Shown here: positions 28,673-39,759 of the stretch, one piece after another
Layout of the letters: every line of letters starts with the position of its first letter
Position numbering within the stretch: the first letter of the stretch is position 1
Assembly (NCBI GenBank): GCA_013397115.1
Contig: VWZW01001369.1
Coordinates: 1,534,527 to 1,598,526 of the forward strand
Length of the DNA: 64,000 nucleotides
Source: Edolisoma coerulescens
Taxonomy: Eukaryota > Chordata > Aves > Passeriformes > Campephagidae
Reading direction: 5' to 3'
The notes under the pieces: model-generated
What the model was told of the DNA's origin: nothing
The model's input: the letters and a program-made list of their open reading frames with translations, nothing else
The model's database searches: none
Position numbers and translations under genes: made by a program

Positions 28673-29128
28673 ATGAATAAAAATTCTTCCAACATAATGG
28701 CTTTGGCTCCTAACACATCTAACAAAAGAGAGACAGTGTGCATATTTGGAACTGGAGATTTTGGACGAGCTCTGGGGCATAAGATGATTCAGTCTGGCTA
28801 CCCTGTAGTGTATGGAAGCCGGAGCACTCAGATATCCAACCTGATTCCCAAGGATGCAGAGGTGTTGAGCCATGCACAGGCAGCACAGAAAGCTGCCATC
28901 ATCATTATAGCAATCCAGAGGCAGCATTACGACTTTCTTATACCACTAGCAGAAATTCTCCGTGGAAAAGTCTTGGTGGACATAAGCAACAACTTGAAAT
29001 TAAACCAGTATCCTGAATCCAACGCAGAGTACCTGGCTCAGCTGCTGCCAGGCAGTAGGGTTGTGAAAGCCTTTAACACCGTGTCGGCCTGGGCCCTGCA
29101 GTCGGGCACGCTGGATGCAAGCCGGCAG
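28673..29128 (+). CDS. STEAP4: STEAP4 coding exon 1 (Rossmann domain)
   Basis: This exon encodes residues 1-152 and ends in phase 0 at CGGCAG|GTAAGG. The ATG lies immediately after the acceptor (TTTTTTAACAG|ATG), so the context at -3 to -1 comes from the upstream untranslated exon. It holds the glycine-rich NADPH loop and the conserved segment FNTVSAW near residue 137. Reading on into the intron would add 32 residues before a stop at 29222; that is not the real product. Confidence 0.96.
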
Positions 29129-32100
29129 GTAAGGCTGAGCAATGGGGATTTCCTCTGTCACAGAGTTACACATCGCATGGCTTCTTATCAGCTACACAAA
29201 ACACACCTGGGACATCGGAATTAGGCAGGGCTGAGACGGTATTTTCACTATAATCTCCCATTTCAAACCAAATGTGAGCTGAAATTTACTTTGGGTTTTT
29301 AATGTGGCGTGACAAGAAATATAAATAGCTTGCCTCTGAACTCAGTAAGGTGTTTAGAGACTAGAGAAGCAAGGAAGGAAAGTAGAGCTGCAAAGAGAGA
29401 CAACAAATCAGGAGTTACATCAATTGTTCATCAGGGTTGTAAAGTTAAACAGAAATGGGATAGGAGGAATTTTCAAAGCAAGAATAAAATGAAGAAAGCA
29501 AAATAAGGGAGGCAAGGGATGTAATAGGGCAATGAGTAAGGGCAAAAGAAGTATGCTGAAAGGCGAATAAATTACTAAAGTTTTCTAAATCATCACCACC
29601 TAAGTTTAACACATCAGTGTGTGGAAGCTGTTTTAACCAGCTCCTTAATCACAGGCCAGCAAACACAGAGCTGGCTGCAGGAAGCAACACAGCAGCTTAC
29701 TTGAAGACAAATCATTTATTATGGCCCTGTTTTCAGCCACTTCAAAGGACAGTGCTCTTGTACAACACATGAAATCACTCAGCTACTCACACCATTGCTA
29801 ACTTTGCTCTCTGCTGCCAGATAAATGGTTTTGGCTAGGGACCCAAGGGCTTCCAAGCCTTAGGCTCTGTAAGCCTTCATCATCTCAACAAGAGCAGATA
29901 TTGTCCCCTTTCTCCCAGTTCCAAAAGGACTATTGTCTTATGCATTCACAGAAAAGATGGTTTCTTCACTATTTTACTAGACTGGGAAAGAATTAATATT
30001 TACTTTCATGACAGGGAAATTGTGTTTTAAAGATCTCTGTCCTTACTTCCCTGGAGTCCACTTAAGGACCACTGTAGCAGCAACTGAACATTTTGCTCTT
30101 ACTTTCTGCTGTTGAAAATTTTGCTTCAATTTAGTCCTATAAAATCTGGTGCTTACAAACTACTTGCAGATCTTCAGAAAAGTATGTCAAGTCTTCTATG
30201 CAAAGACATGTACTAAGCATGTTATACGTTGTTCTTCCCAGATATAAAATTTTGCCACTTGAAACAATCTCCTTCCCCAAAGTAAAGAATCATATTTGAA
30301 GTTCTTTGACTTGTTTGACAAAAGTACCTATAGGCTACTTTTTGCCTATATTAATTAAGGTCAGTGGGGAAGCCAACAAGCAGCCTAGGAAGCTTGTGCT
30401 TACTGCCCATATCCAGGCAGGATGGCAGTAGATAACGTTGCAAAAATCTGTAAAAATAAAACTTCTGTTTGTTTTTGTCTGCAGGTGTTTGTCTGTGGAG
30501 ATGATGTGGAAGCTAAACAAATGGTGATGAATATTGCTCGTGCACTGGGTCTCACTCCACTAGATAAGGGATCCCTCTTGGCTGCTCAGGAAATAGAAAA
30601 TTACCCTCTGCAACTCTTTCCAATGTGGAAGTTTCCCATCTTTTTGTCCCTTGGCCTAACTGCATTCTTCTTCCTCTACTGTTTGGCTCTTGATGTAATT
30701 TACGTTTATATTTATGAAAAAAATAACTTTTCATTTTTTATTGCAATTACCATTCCAAATCGGGTCTGCCCTGTAATGGCACTCATCCTTCTTGCCTTGG
30801 TTTATCTTCCTGGTATATTTGCTGCAATTATTCAGTTATACAGAGGTACCAAATACCGCCGTTTTCCAGACTGGCTGGACAAATGGATGCTGTGTAGAAA
30901 ACAACTGGGACTAATAGCCTTGGCATTTGCTTTCCTGCACGCTGTGTTCACTCTTGTTACTCCAATGCGTGCCTTTGTAAGTTGGAGAACCAGCAAAGGA
31001 ATCATCTCCCAGGTAAGCTTTGTTCCCTGCTCTATGTCTTCCTTTCTTTTGGCCCTATTAAAATACTACCTTCTATCTTGAGCTTCAGAAATCCACGTGG
31101 ACAGTCCAATGTTCTTCAAAACAGAGTAATATTCCTAGCTTCTGTGTTTCTTTTAAACATTGATATATATACGTTTTGTTGATATTATGTTGAGCTGAGG
31201 GGATTTCTGGTCTCAGTCTTCCTCCTAGATAGTTGACATATTAATAAAGTAATCAGGGAAAATGTAAACACTATTTCTCCATATACCTTCAAGAATAGAA
31301 TATATTTTGACTTTCTTATCATACTTAACAAAGGAAATTTTTTCTACTTATTGATGCTAAAACTGCTATCACTAAAATACACCTGGTCTTCTTTTCTTCA
31401 GGCACTGAACAATAAAACAGAACCACTCAACACCACTAATGCCTGGATTAGTGACTCTTATTTGGCTTTGGGAATTTTAGGATTTTTTTTATTTGTTCTT
31501 CTGGGAATAACTTCCTTGCCTTCGGTCAGCAACAATGTCAACTGGCGAGAATTTCGATTTGTACAGGTAAGAAGACCACCTCTAAAAAAACCTCCTTCAA
31601 AAAAAACTTTCTTCCCGTATAAACAATGGCCATGGGCGAGTTTATTAGAGACTTATGGCTTTCCTCCATTCATATCTCCAAATGTGATCTCTGCACTATC
31701 CCCTATCACACAGTGAAAAAAACACCTACATGGCCATACAGCTGTAAAAACCCACAACTGCTTGGACAGCTGCATATCGTACAACTGGGATTACTGCATT
31801 AATAAGAGAAAGCTGGGAAGATGTGAGCTCCTAAATGAAAAACAGAAAGCTGACTTTGACATCTAATTCCACAATTGTGCTAAGTCACAAAATAATTTAG
31901 CCATTTATTGGGCTAATTTTTTTTGGTTCACAAGATAATTCAGTTAAAATGGACCTGAAAATTACTTTATAACTCAAATCTTCTCAATGCCAAGCATCTA
32001 AAGAGAATCTGCAATTTCTGCAGACTGTAAAAACTGCTGTTACTATAAACAGGCTGCCCTTGGTAACACTATAATCTCAGCTTTCTGTTTGGAGGAAGTT

Positions 32101-32843
32101 TGGTGCAAGCTGCCATGCCTCTGCAGGAGCTGGGCTGGAGGGGAGGGGAAGGAAGAGGAGGGGAAATTACTACCAATGAATGTTTTATCAAGGCAATAAC
32201 CTTGCACAGTATGGTACTTCTGGATGGATTAGCACTAAAGTATAAAAAATCTTGGATCTGTCCACTGAATGTCAGTATTTTCTCTGCTTTTTCACAAATA
32301 TGACAGCCACTAGGCAATATGTGTGAGCTAGGAAAAATTATCAGGATTATTGATGGAGAAAAAAACCAAACTATTTCATCTATACCCATTTGAATTGATC
32401 ATTTTTTAAAATAATAAGAGCCTTATGTTATATAAAACAGTTTCATTTCACCAGTCCCCAAATTGGCACATGCCAGAAATCTTACTCTGTCCTTAAAATT
32501 GCATTTTTTCTGGTTTAATTTACTTTTTTAACCTCCATTTCTTTCCTTCTTTCTTTCCTTCCTTCTCCTTTAGTCCAAACTGGGATATCTGGCACTGATT
32601 TTGTGCACTGCACACACGCTGGTTTATGGTGGAAAATGGTTCCTGAGCCCATCAGCGTACAAATGGTATCTTCCAAACATCTATATGCTCTCCCTCGTCG
32701 TTCCATGTGCTGTACTGGTTGTCAAATTTGTGCTGATATTTCCTTGTGTAGACAAACCTCTCACACGAATTCGACAGGGCTGGGAGAGAAATCCCAAACA
32801 CTCAGAACAGTCAAATTACATTATCAACAAGTCTGCTGTATAA
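28673..32843 (+). CDS. STEAP4: STEAP4 metalloreductase (six-transmembrane epithelial antigen of prostate 4), four coding exons
   Basis: Coding segments are 28673-29128, 30485-31012, 31402-31566 and 32574-32843 (stop TAA), 472 residues, with every intron in phase 0. STEAP4 passes electrons from cytosolic NADPH through FAD and one b-type haem to Fe3+ or Cu2+ at plasma or endosomal membranes. Seen here: an N-terminal F420H2:NADP+ oxidoreductase-like Rossmann domain (residues about 21-195) with GTGDFG at 26-31 and the S49-R50 pair expected to hold the NADPH 2'-phosphate; then a six-helix ferric-reductase-like membrane domain with helices near 202-227, 247-271, 290-312, 346-366, 387-404 and 422-442. 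The haem ligands expected from the human protein, His304 and His397, are at identical numbers. Two N-glycosylation sequons lie at N332 and N338. M1 gives the same numbering as human up to residue 459. The avian protein continues 13 residues further. An alternative start, Met9, has a better Kozak context. The NF-kB-type regulation proposed upstream is unproven. Confidence 0.97.
29129..30484 (+). other. STEAP4: STEAP4 intron between coding exons 1 and 2
   Basis: A GT-AG intron of 1356 bp. I see no repeat family or nested gene in it. Confidence 0.93.
30485..31012 (+). CDS. STEAP4: STEAP4 coding exon 2 (end of Rossmann domain, helices 1-3)
   Basis: This exon encodes residues 153-328. It starts VFVCGDD after TTTGTCTGCAG and ends ATCTCCCAG|GTAAGC. 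It carries the linker YPLQLFPMW, the first three membrane helices, the conserved loop YRGTKYRRFPDWLD and the first haem-ligand histidine (His304, in FAFLHAVF). Confidence 0.96.
31402..31566 (+). CDS. STEAP4: STEAP4 coding exon 3 (helix 4 and loop)
   Basis: This exon encodes residues 329-383. The acceptor is CTTTTCTTCAG and the donor is TTTGTACAG|GTAAGA. It contains two NxT sequons, helix 4 and the conserved SLPSVSNNVNWREFRFVQ. It is separated from exon 2 by a 389-bp intron. Read-through gives a longer open frame to 31716, which is a splicing shadow. Confidence 0.96.
31567..32573 (+). other. STEAP4: STEAP4 intron between coding exons 3 and 4
   Basis: A GT-AG intron of 1007 bp ending in a strong CT-rich tract (CTTCCTTCTCCTTTAG). 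A small purine-rich patch occurs at about 32130-32170; nothing else is recognised. Confidence 0.93.
32574..32843 (+). CDS. STEAP4: STEAP4 coding exon 4 (helices 5-6, C-terminus)
   Basis: This exon encodes residues 384-472 and stops at TAA 32841-32843. It contains LILCTAHTLVYGG with the second haem ligand His397, helix 6, and the conserved cytosolic TRIRQGWER. The human protein ends at the position equivalent to His459; here the frame continues for SEQSNYIINKSAV. Confidence 0.96.
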   Translation, partial: SKLGYLALILCTAHTLVYGGKWFLSPSAYKWYLPNIYMLSLVVPCAVLVVKFVLIFPCVDKPLTRIRQGWERNPKHSEQSNYIINKSAV

Positions 32844-33865
32844 TTAGACTAAACTCTATTATTAAAAAAAATATTATGAAGGCATATCAAATGAAGTCGT
32901 AAGCCTACTCTATCTGGAGAGGGAGAGAAAAAGTGAAAACTTGGCCAGGCTCTGTGTAAAACCAAGCCTCCCCAATGACAAGCTTAAACTACAAACGAGG
33001 CCATTGAGTTTCTGCACCCCAGGCATGCTTTCACACAGGTGCAGACCGTCTCTTTTTGCTCTGTATATTTCCCCTTGCCTATTTACCCTCCATTCCTAAG
33101 AAGGGTATGTGAGAAGTAGGTGGTGTTCCATGTCCCTCCGCTGTTCTTCCAAACTCCTCTAGAGCTGGGCAGAACCACAGTAACCTTTGGTGTTAGACAG
33201 TGTTTGCTCCTCTTTCCCATCCTGCCCATCGGGACTCAGGTCTACATGCACCTACACACATCCACAGAGATCCATACGCACACTGCACAAGTTTCCACAC
33301 ATTTCCCGCTTCCTACCCCCAGAAGGCACCGGCACCAACAGAACAGGCGCGTGATGGCTGCTAGCTAAGGAACAGAGCTTCGTCTCCCAGCATTAGTTTA
33401 TCCTCCATTAATACCTGATCCAAGGAGAGCTATGTTGATGCCTTAGACATAGTTGAGTAAGATTTGTTTGGTTTGTGCACAGGAACCCTGATGGTCAAAG
33501 TGCATGGGTCAAGGACTGCTGAATCTTTGCTTGTACTGCTCTACCAGAAATTCAGGGATAAGGGGAAGGAGTAGAGATCAAAACAGCAGAGATGTGAGAA
33601 GTGCTTACAAGCCTAAACTTTTCAAGTATAGGCAAAAAATGATCCGTGATTTTTTGTGTAAGCAGTGAGTTGTAAGAAAAGAAATTGAAGGAAAATCCTT
33701 TTATATTATATTATATAAATATGGGGTTATATTACACGTCATGGTTATATCTCATTATGATAATATTGTTGATTTTTCAAAAAATAAATCATTAGATGTG
33801 ATATTACAGATATTCTATGAAAATACACATATTTTAAAGACAATAAAGTGGGTTTTTTTACACTG
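32844..33865 (+). other. STEAP4: STEAP4 3' untranslated region
   Basis: Sequence from the stop codon to the estimated cleavage site. AT-rich runs near 33700-33800 are typical of mRNA instability-prone 3' UTRs, but I see no clustered AUUUA motif that would make this firm. The end is estimated from the downstream AATAAA and the T/GT-rich sequence that follows. Confidence 0.6.
33842..33847 (+). terminator. STEAP4: poly(A) signal AATAAA, likely STEAP4
   Basis: A canonical AATAAA is followed within 10-20 bp by GGGTTTTTTT and a GT-containing stretch, as expected downstream of a cleavage site. A second AATAAA at 33783-33788 could give a slightly shorter transcript. Confidence 0.65.
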
Positions 33866-36800
33866 TTGAGCTCTGTTATCATTTTGGGAACCTCTTCTGC
33901 TAAGACGCAGCTGCTGGTGTGCTCAGTTGCACAAAGGTGTCAGGAAGCCTTGGGACAAAGAATAAAATGGGATCCTGTCTTCAGACAGCTGCCTAGACTC
34001 ATCTTCCCCCGTCTTTGCTTCTTGGATGCTCACATAAGCAGATCTTTGCTTAGTCATCCAAGTAGGCTGAGGATGCTGGGGACAAACAGGATCCAGCTGG
34101 GATGGTGACTTCCTGTTAAATTGCAAACAGAAGGTCCAACAGTCTCCTTTGGACTGGAGAATAAAGAAAAGATAAAATGTGCTGGTTTTATAGGAAGAGA
34201 ATTGCTTACTATTTTTTCACCTCTCAGCTGTTCTCCCTGTCCACACAAAGACATACAAAGACATACTCACATACATGAAAGTATAAGCATGTTAACTAGT
34301 ATAGCTAGCTGTGCTTTCAAACAAGCATTATCAAGCAACTTTAAAAATAAAATAAAAAACAAACAAACAACCATCTGGACAATACTTTGGAAAAAATTTC
34401 TCAACAATGGAGTCTTTTTTAATTCTAGGCATACATCCCCTCTTCATGTCATCTTCTGTCCCAGGATCTGCTCTTTATACCCAAAAGAATGGCAAAGTAG
34501 TCTGGGGTATCAGTAATTGGCAGAGCCAGATTTCTTAGAAATACTTCTGGCACCAAGTACTCTTACTAACCAGCACTGGTTCATATCCTATACTTGTCCT
34601 AAACTGATACGCAGATGTCAATGTAAGTCTTTACGGAAGTTTTTCTTTTCTGTGCCATGATGGAGTAGTACTACACTTCAAGCTTCCTTCAGTGATTTTC
34701 CACTGAATCATTTATTGCAGAAGGGATCAAGTATAGGCTCAACAGTCCCAAGTGACAACACTGTTGTGAGGACACCTGTAACACCTCTTTACAGCTCCTT
34801 GGAGAAGAGCAGAGAGAGATGGAAGCAGCAGAAAGAGAGAAGGAAAACATGACAGAACAAGAGAGAGAGAGTGATTGTGTTTGCATGTGTACAAAGGGAC
34901 AGACAAGAGCAGAAAATAAGTAGCAGCAGTCTGAGTGAATATGCTCTAGATTTGCCATTTTGGTGGTAGATTCTAGTCTCAGTGACAGTTACCCCAGATT
35001 TATGTTATTACCAGTAGCAATAGTTCCAAAGCACTGACACATATTGGGTTCTGATATTACTTTAAAAAGGATTTATTTTTGGGGTTTCTGCCTATCCCAT
35101 TACAGATTTAAAACCTGCCCTTCCTCTCTCGCAGCTGAGCTGGTGGGTTGGAGTTTAAACTGCAACAGCCATGGCAAGTCCCATTTAAAAGCTGTGCTTG
35201 ATGAAATACAAGCAGTGCAAGTGCTCTGCATCCTTTTCTCCCAGCGAACAGGCTCCTGCGTGTTTTCTGAGGGCCTTGTGTTAAAAGAGGCCAAACCAAG
35301 TCTTCTTTACCCTCACCAGGAACTAGCAGAAAGTGACCGTGGCCTGACTGAATGCTGCTTTGTACACTCACTCACAGCTAATCCACAGTCTCAAACACCC
35401 ACAGGACTGTCCTCCTGCAGGCAAGACAAAGGAACTTCTTTGGGGATGGACATCACGTTGCTTTGCTAAGTGAAAACAGGCCGAGATGTACTGGAAATGC
35501 AAAGCAGCTGGGTACGATTTGCAATTTGCTGTTTACTCCAAGGATAAAGTGCCCATATCGGCTGTGTACAAACCGAGGAGGCAATGCTGTTTGCTTGCAT
35601 GGGGTGTGTGCAGCACCTCTCAGGAGCAGATCCAGAGCATCTGAACTCAGCAGCAGGTGCTTTGTTGGCTTTGGTACATGATAGGCCAGATCTTCATCAC
35701 TCAGATCTGAGTGAGGGATTTCATATCCTCTTCACATCCTCTTCTTCTTGGGCAACTGGGGAGTATTTGCTTTACAAATTTACATATTTACTTCCTGAAC
35801 AAGGCAGAGAAAACTAATTCAGTAATCGTACTGGTATTTAAAGTATTCACTGGTAGTATTTTGAAAACAATAGCCAGTGCTAGGAAACCCGTTGGTAGCT
35901 TGTATGCATTACTCATGGCTGAGATCTTGGTATTCTACTCTGTGTTTTCCTTTTATGCACTGACAAAGCCTGGTCAAAAAGGAGATCAGAAGGACCATGA
36001 AAGGAATTTTGGGAAGGGTGTTTTCCATATGGTTCCCAGAAGCCAAGAAAAGCTTTTATGTGCTCATGTACATAGTGCCACTCTAAGAATTCCTGCAGGA
36101 ATAAAGCATTGATTCTCAAATCCACTTCTAAATCAGAGTCAACACTTAGAAAATACAAATTACAGCATTTTGAATAAATGGTCACATGGATATTGTCACA
36201 GTAATGACTAAGTTTGGATTTCATTACATAAGAAAGTTTTATTCTGATGCACTACAGCATAGTGTGGGAAGACCTCTATATCCTTCATGACAGGGCTAAT
36301 TTAACTCTTTACCTTTTTGTTATACCTGGGGAATATCTATTTTAACCAAAAAAGTGTACATACTAGTGAAAAGAAAGTATTTTAATTAATTAGATATCCT
36401 TGAAATAGAATGGGATTTCAGACACACACTGGCCCCAGGGGATGCAGCTGACACCACAGATACTGCTGGATCCTGAACCACGGAGATCTGAGCAACTCCC
36501 TTCAATTCCACCACACTGCACTGCAAGCCCTGAGACCTTCAACTTATTTTTGTTCTGCAGCACAACCTTCTGTCAGGCTCCTCTGCCTTATTTAACAATC
36601 ACCTTTCACTCCAAGACATGACACTTTGCGACCCACTCTACAAAGCCCCTTTATTCCTGTACATCAGGTTTTTGCAGCTTCACTCTCGTAACCTATCAGA
36701 TAAAATATTTTACAAGAGCATATTTTGTTTCAAACGCTGTTGAGCATGTTGGATTCACTAGCCCAAATAAAGAACTAGTGAATATTATGAACACTCACAA

Positions 36801-39197
36801 TAGCTATGTAACCCATGTTTGCCTGTTCTTCCTTACCATGATTAGCATATTTAATAATCATTCAGCATTCCCATAATAGCCTAAATATGGTTTGTGGCTT
36901 CTCTTCCACACAATTTGGAAGCTTCTCTCTCCTACAGAGACTATTTTTTTCCTCTGCATTATACAGGTTTTTGTTGTGGATCTCCATTTGTATCACTAAT
37001 TTCTGACCTTAACATGAATTATTTTCTCCCTCGAGGAAGCTGACATTCCTCAAGCTATAATTTATCTATCACCGTGGAAAACTACACATTTCCTATTCTT
37101 GCACATTGCCTTAATGTTCTTGACTCTAGGAACCCAAAACTGACATAAATATTAGCTCTGACAAGACTAGACCCCTACATATTACTTTCTTATAAGCAAC
37201 CTCAGTGCTATAAGAAAAATACACTACAGAATATTGACAGGACATGCACAGAACTCAGAGAACTGCCTGAACCTTAGATAACATCTCCAAATGCTGCTCC
37301 AAAGCCAGAAGTGGTAAATTTTGTTCGTATGCCTTCACACACATACTTTATTTCTGTCTCTCTTTCTGCTTCCACATCCAGATTTGCTTATTATTTGAGA
37401 CACAATCCCTTCACTGTGCTTGCTTCTCTTCACATGTGCTCAGATTTCAACTAGGAATAGCTTAACTGCAGTCAGTAGACTCAAGGCAGTAGTAGTAGTA
37501 GTAGTACTTCAGAGGCCTTTCCTGGTTTCCTAGCTATCCATTAAATTTTTGCCCCAGTTTTACGGAAGATGGGAAAATGCAGTCTTTCTAAATCTCTCTT
37601 TTAGAGCCTTCAGAAAACAGATAAATGAAAATTGAAAAAACGTAAGTTATTGTAATACGCTAATCATTACAGGACACAAGTGGTTGAACACCACTAGACC
37701 AAACTAGAATGTCCCAAAAAAGGCATGTTTGGGACATGTTATCTATGACAGAGTTCTGGCATCAAAGGGGGAAGGTATTTTTAAAGAAACATACTGGAGA
37801 AAAGTACATGGAACAAAATTAAAAAGTTATTAGAATGAGAGAGAGAAGGAAAGAAGAAGGTGGAAGACAAAGTTGTTTTTCTTCTTTCCTACTGGCTACA
37901 TGACAGAAAACATCACACCCTTTTGATCACAATTATAAATCAAATTACCGATTATTTCAGTACCTTATAAATAACTAAATGAAGAGTTTGATTTGGCAGC
38001 CCTGGAGTTAAATCTACCCTTTAGGATCCCCCTATAGCCTTCTTTCCCCAGTCCAAACAGGTAAAAATATGCATATTTTCTCACCCTTTACAACAACCAT
38101 TCCACAAGTAGCTGCCACTCCACACCACTTACAGTTAAGCAGCAGCAGTAGCAAACCCAGTTGTGCATCAGGCAGAGGGCTTGCATGTCTCGCTATTAAA
38201 TATGGTTGGAAGAACTGTTTCCTTGGGGTAAAAGAACCAGAAAAGATGCCACAGTCAGCTGCACAGATCGAGGGCAGATTGCTTAGTGGACTGCTCTGTT
38301 TCAATGCAAGACACCATCATCTTCATTTTATAGCTAAAGAAGCAAAATCAAACACAGGATCTCATTGAAGAAAGGGTAAATCATTTACACAGCGTGAAAA
38401 CTGGAACTAAAAGAAATGCTATAGTACTTGATGAAGAAGACAAGTGAGAGCTGGACAGGGTGAGCAGAACCTGAAGAGGTGACTGGAAGGGTAATCCTTT
38501 CCCCTCCCCACTTGTCTAGCGATGAGCTAGAGCTTCAGGTGCCCTGGAACAGACAGACGCAGTGTTGCTGTCCCTCAGAAATTTCAGCCCAGGAAATCCG
38601 AGGAGATGGATGCTGAAGTAATTGCAGGGAATTATCTTAAATACATACAGGATTACAGATTGTTTGTTTTGCCAGTAGCTTCTGTTTTCCAATCCCATAT
38701 GTAAAAATTGGAAACCAAATCCCATCTTTAATTGGATTGGTCTAAAGGTTAAACCTCAAGTCACACTTCAGAAACTCCAGTCTGGTCTTACTAGCAAGCC
38801 TGCCTAGCATTGTTGAGATAAATAAACCCAACAACTTAGGATACCCAGCCTTGCCTGAGGGATACCTCCTGTCCAGTTACAGAAGTCTGGGAAGGATGAA
38901 GGGGCTGACTTGGAACAATACCAAATACCCAAGTAACACTGAATACTGCTGAATAACTTCTAACATCTCTTCTTTAAACACCCATGTTTCCTGGCAAAGC
39001 TGTCTTCCCTGTCTTTTACAAAGAAGCTGACACTTCGATTCGCACTTACTGTCATCACAGACATATCCCAAGTTTCTTTAATGATCCCTGTGTCAGTTAC
39101 TCGTACAACATCACACAGGAAGTCAGAGGCAAGGAGAGGAACTGGATGCTGGTTTCCTGAAGCTAAGGATAGTTCTCTAATTATGAGGAGCTTTACA
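33866..39197. other. STEAP4-SRI intergenic DNA, no gene recognised
   Basis: No exon-like frame can be supported. It includes a short (GA)n run near 34859-34870, an (AGT)n run at 37488-37506 and a small perfect inverted repeat at 37709-37737 (10-bp arms, 9-base loop). None has a clear role. Confidence 0.5.
37488..37506 (+). repeat. (AGT)n microsatellite
   Basis: About six consecutive AGT units. Confidence 0.8.
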
Positions 39198-39570
39198 GAT
39201 TAGAAAGCCAGAAGGCAACCTTGTGATGAGCTATTCTCTCTTCCTGCAGAACACGGGCTGTAGACACTGCCTAAATTAATTCCTTTCTGAATTATCAGGA
39301 GTTGTCATATTTTTCGGTTCACAGACCTGCTACAAATTTTCCAACAGTAATACAGATTGATGTAAAGTTTAAGCTTCCTGACAACTTGTAGTTTTATCCT
39401 AGCTACCATTTGTTATTGCTGGCAGGTAATCCATTAAAACAGGCTGCATTAAAGATATTCTGAAAGAACTGCTGAACTTGATTTAAACATTAGAGAGCTC
39501 ACCACAACTTCTGGTGAATTATTTTGACAGCTGATTACCCTCACTTCTATACATAGCCTGGATTTGTTTT
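39198..39570 (-). mobile_element. old CR1 LINE 3' fragment, reverse orientation
   Basis: Read on the plus strand, the order of recognisable pieces is that of a reversed ancient CR1 3' end. The first is agccagaaggcaaccttgtg. A degenerate 'hospital-like' hexamer-poor middle follows. The last is at 39495-39555, where accacaacttctggtgaatt and gctgattaccctcactt correspond to the 'prepared for line break' consensus region. No frame survives. Similar age to the copy at 22.9-24.8 kb. Confidence 0.55.
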
Positions 39571-39712
39571 TTAACTGTAGTATTCAGTAAACATAATTTA
39601 TGATTTCCATGATTTACCTGAAGTGTCCAGAATGGTGGCTATATATGGGCCACATATATTACTCCAGAGAAGAAGACCACGTGTAAGAAGAAAAAGTGTG
39701 ATTTATACATAT

Positions 39713-39759
39713 ATAGATAGATAGATAGATAGATAGATAGACAGACAGATAGATAGATA
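39713..39759 (+). repeat. (GATA)n/(GACA)n microsatellite
   Basis: About eleven tetranucleotide units, mostly GATA with two GACA interruptions. Likely polymorphic in length. GATA/GACA arrays are common in reptiles and birds. Confidence 0.92.

Noticed and set aside
28634..28927. Minus-strand frame across STEAP4 exon 1
   Set aside because: It is the antisense shadow of a well-supported exon.
28673..29224. Longer single-exon reading of STEAP4 exon 1 (183 residues)
   Set aside because: The last 32 codons read through a clear donor (GCAG|GTAAGG) into the intron; the next exon continues the conserved protein exactly.
35044..35469. 141-codon open frame between STEAP4 and SRI, considered as a processed pseudogene
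   Set aside because: No recognisable parent protein, poly(A) tail or flanking duplication.
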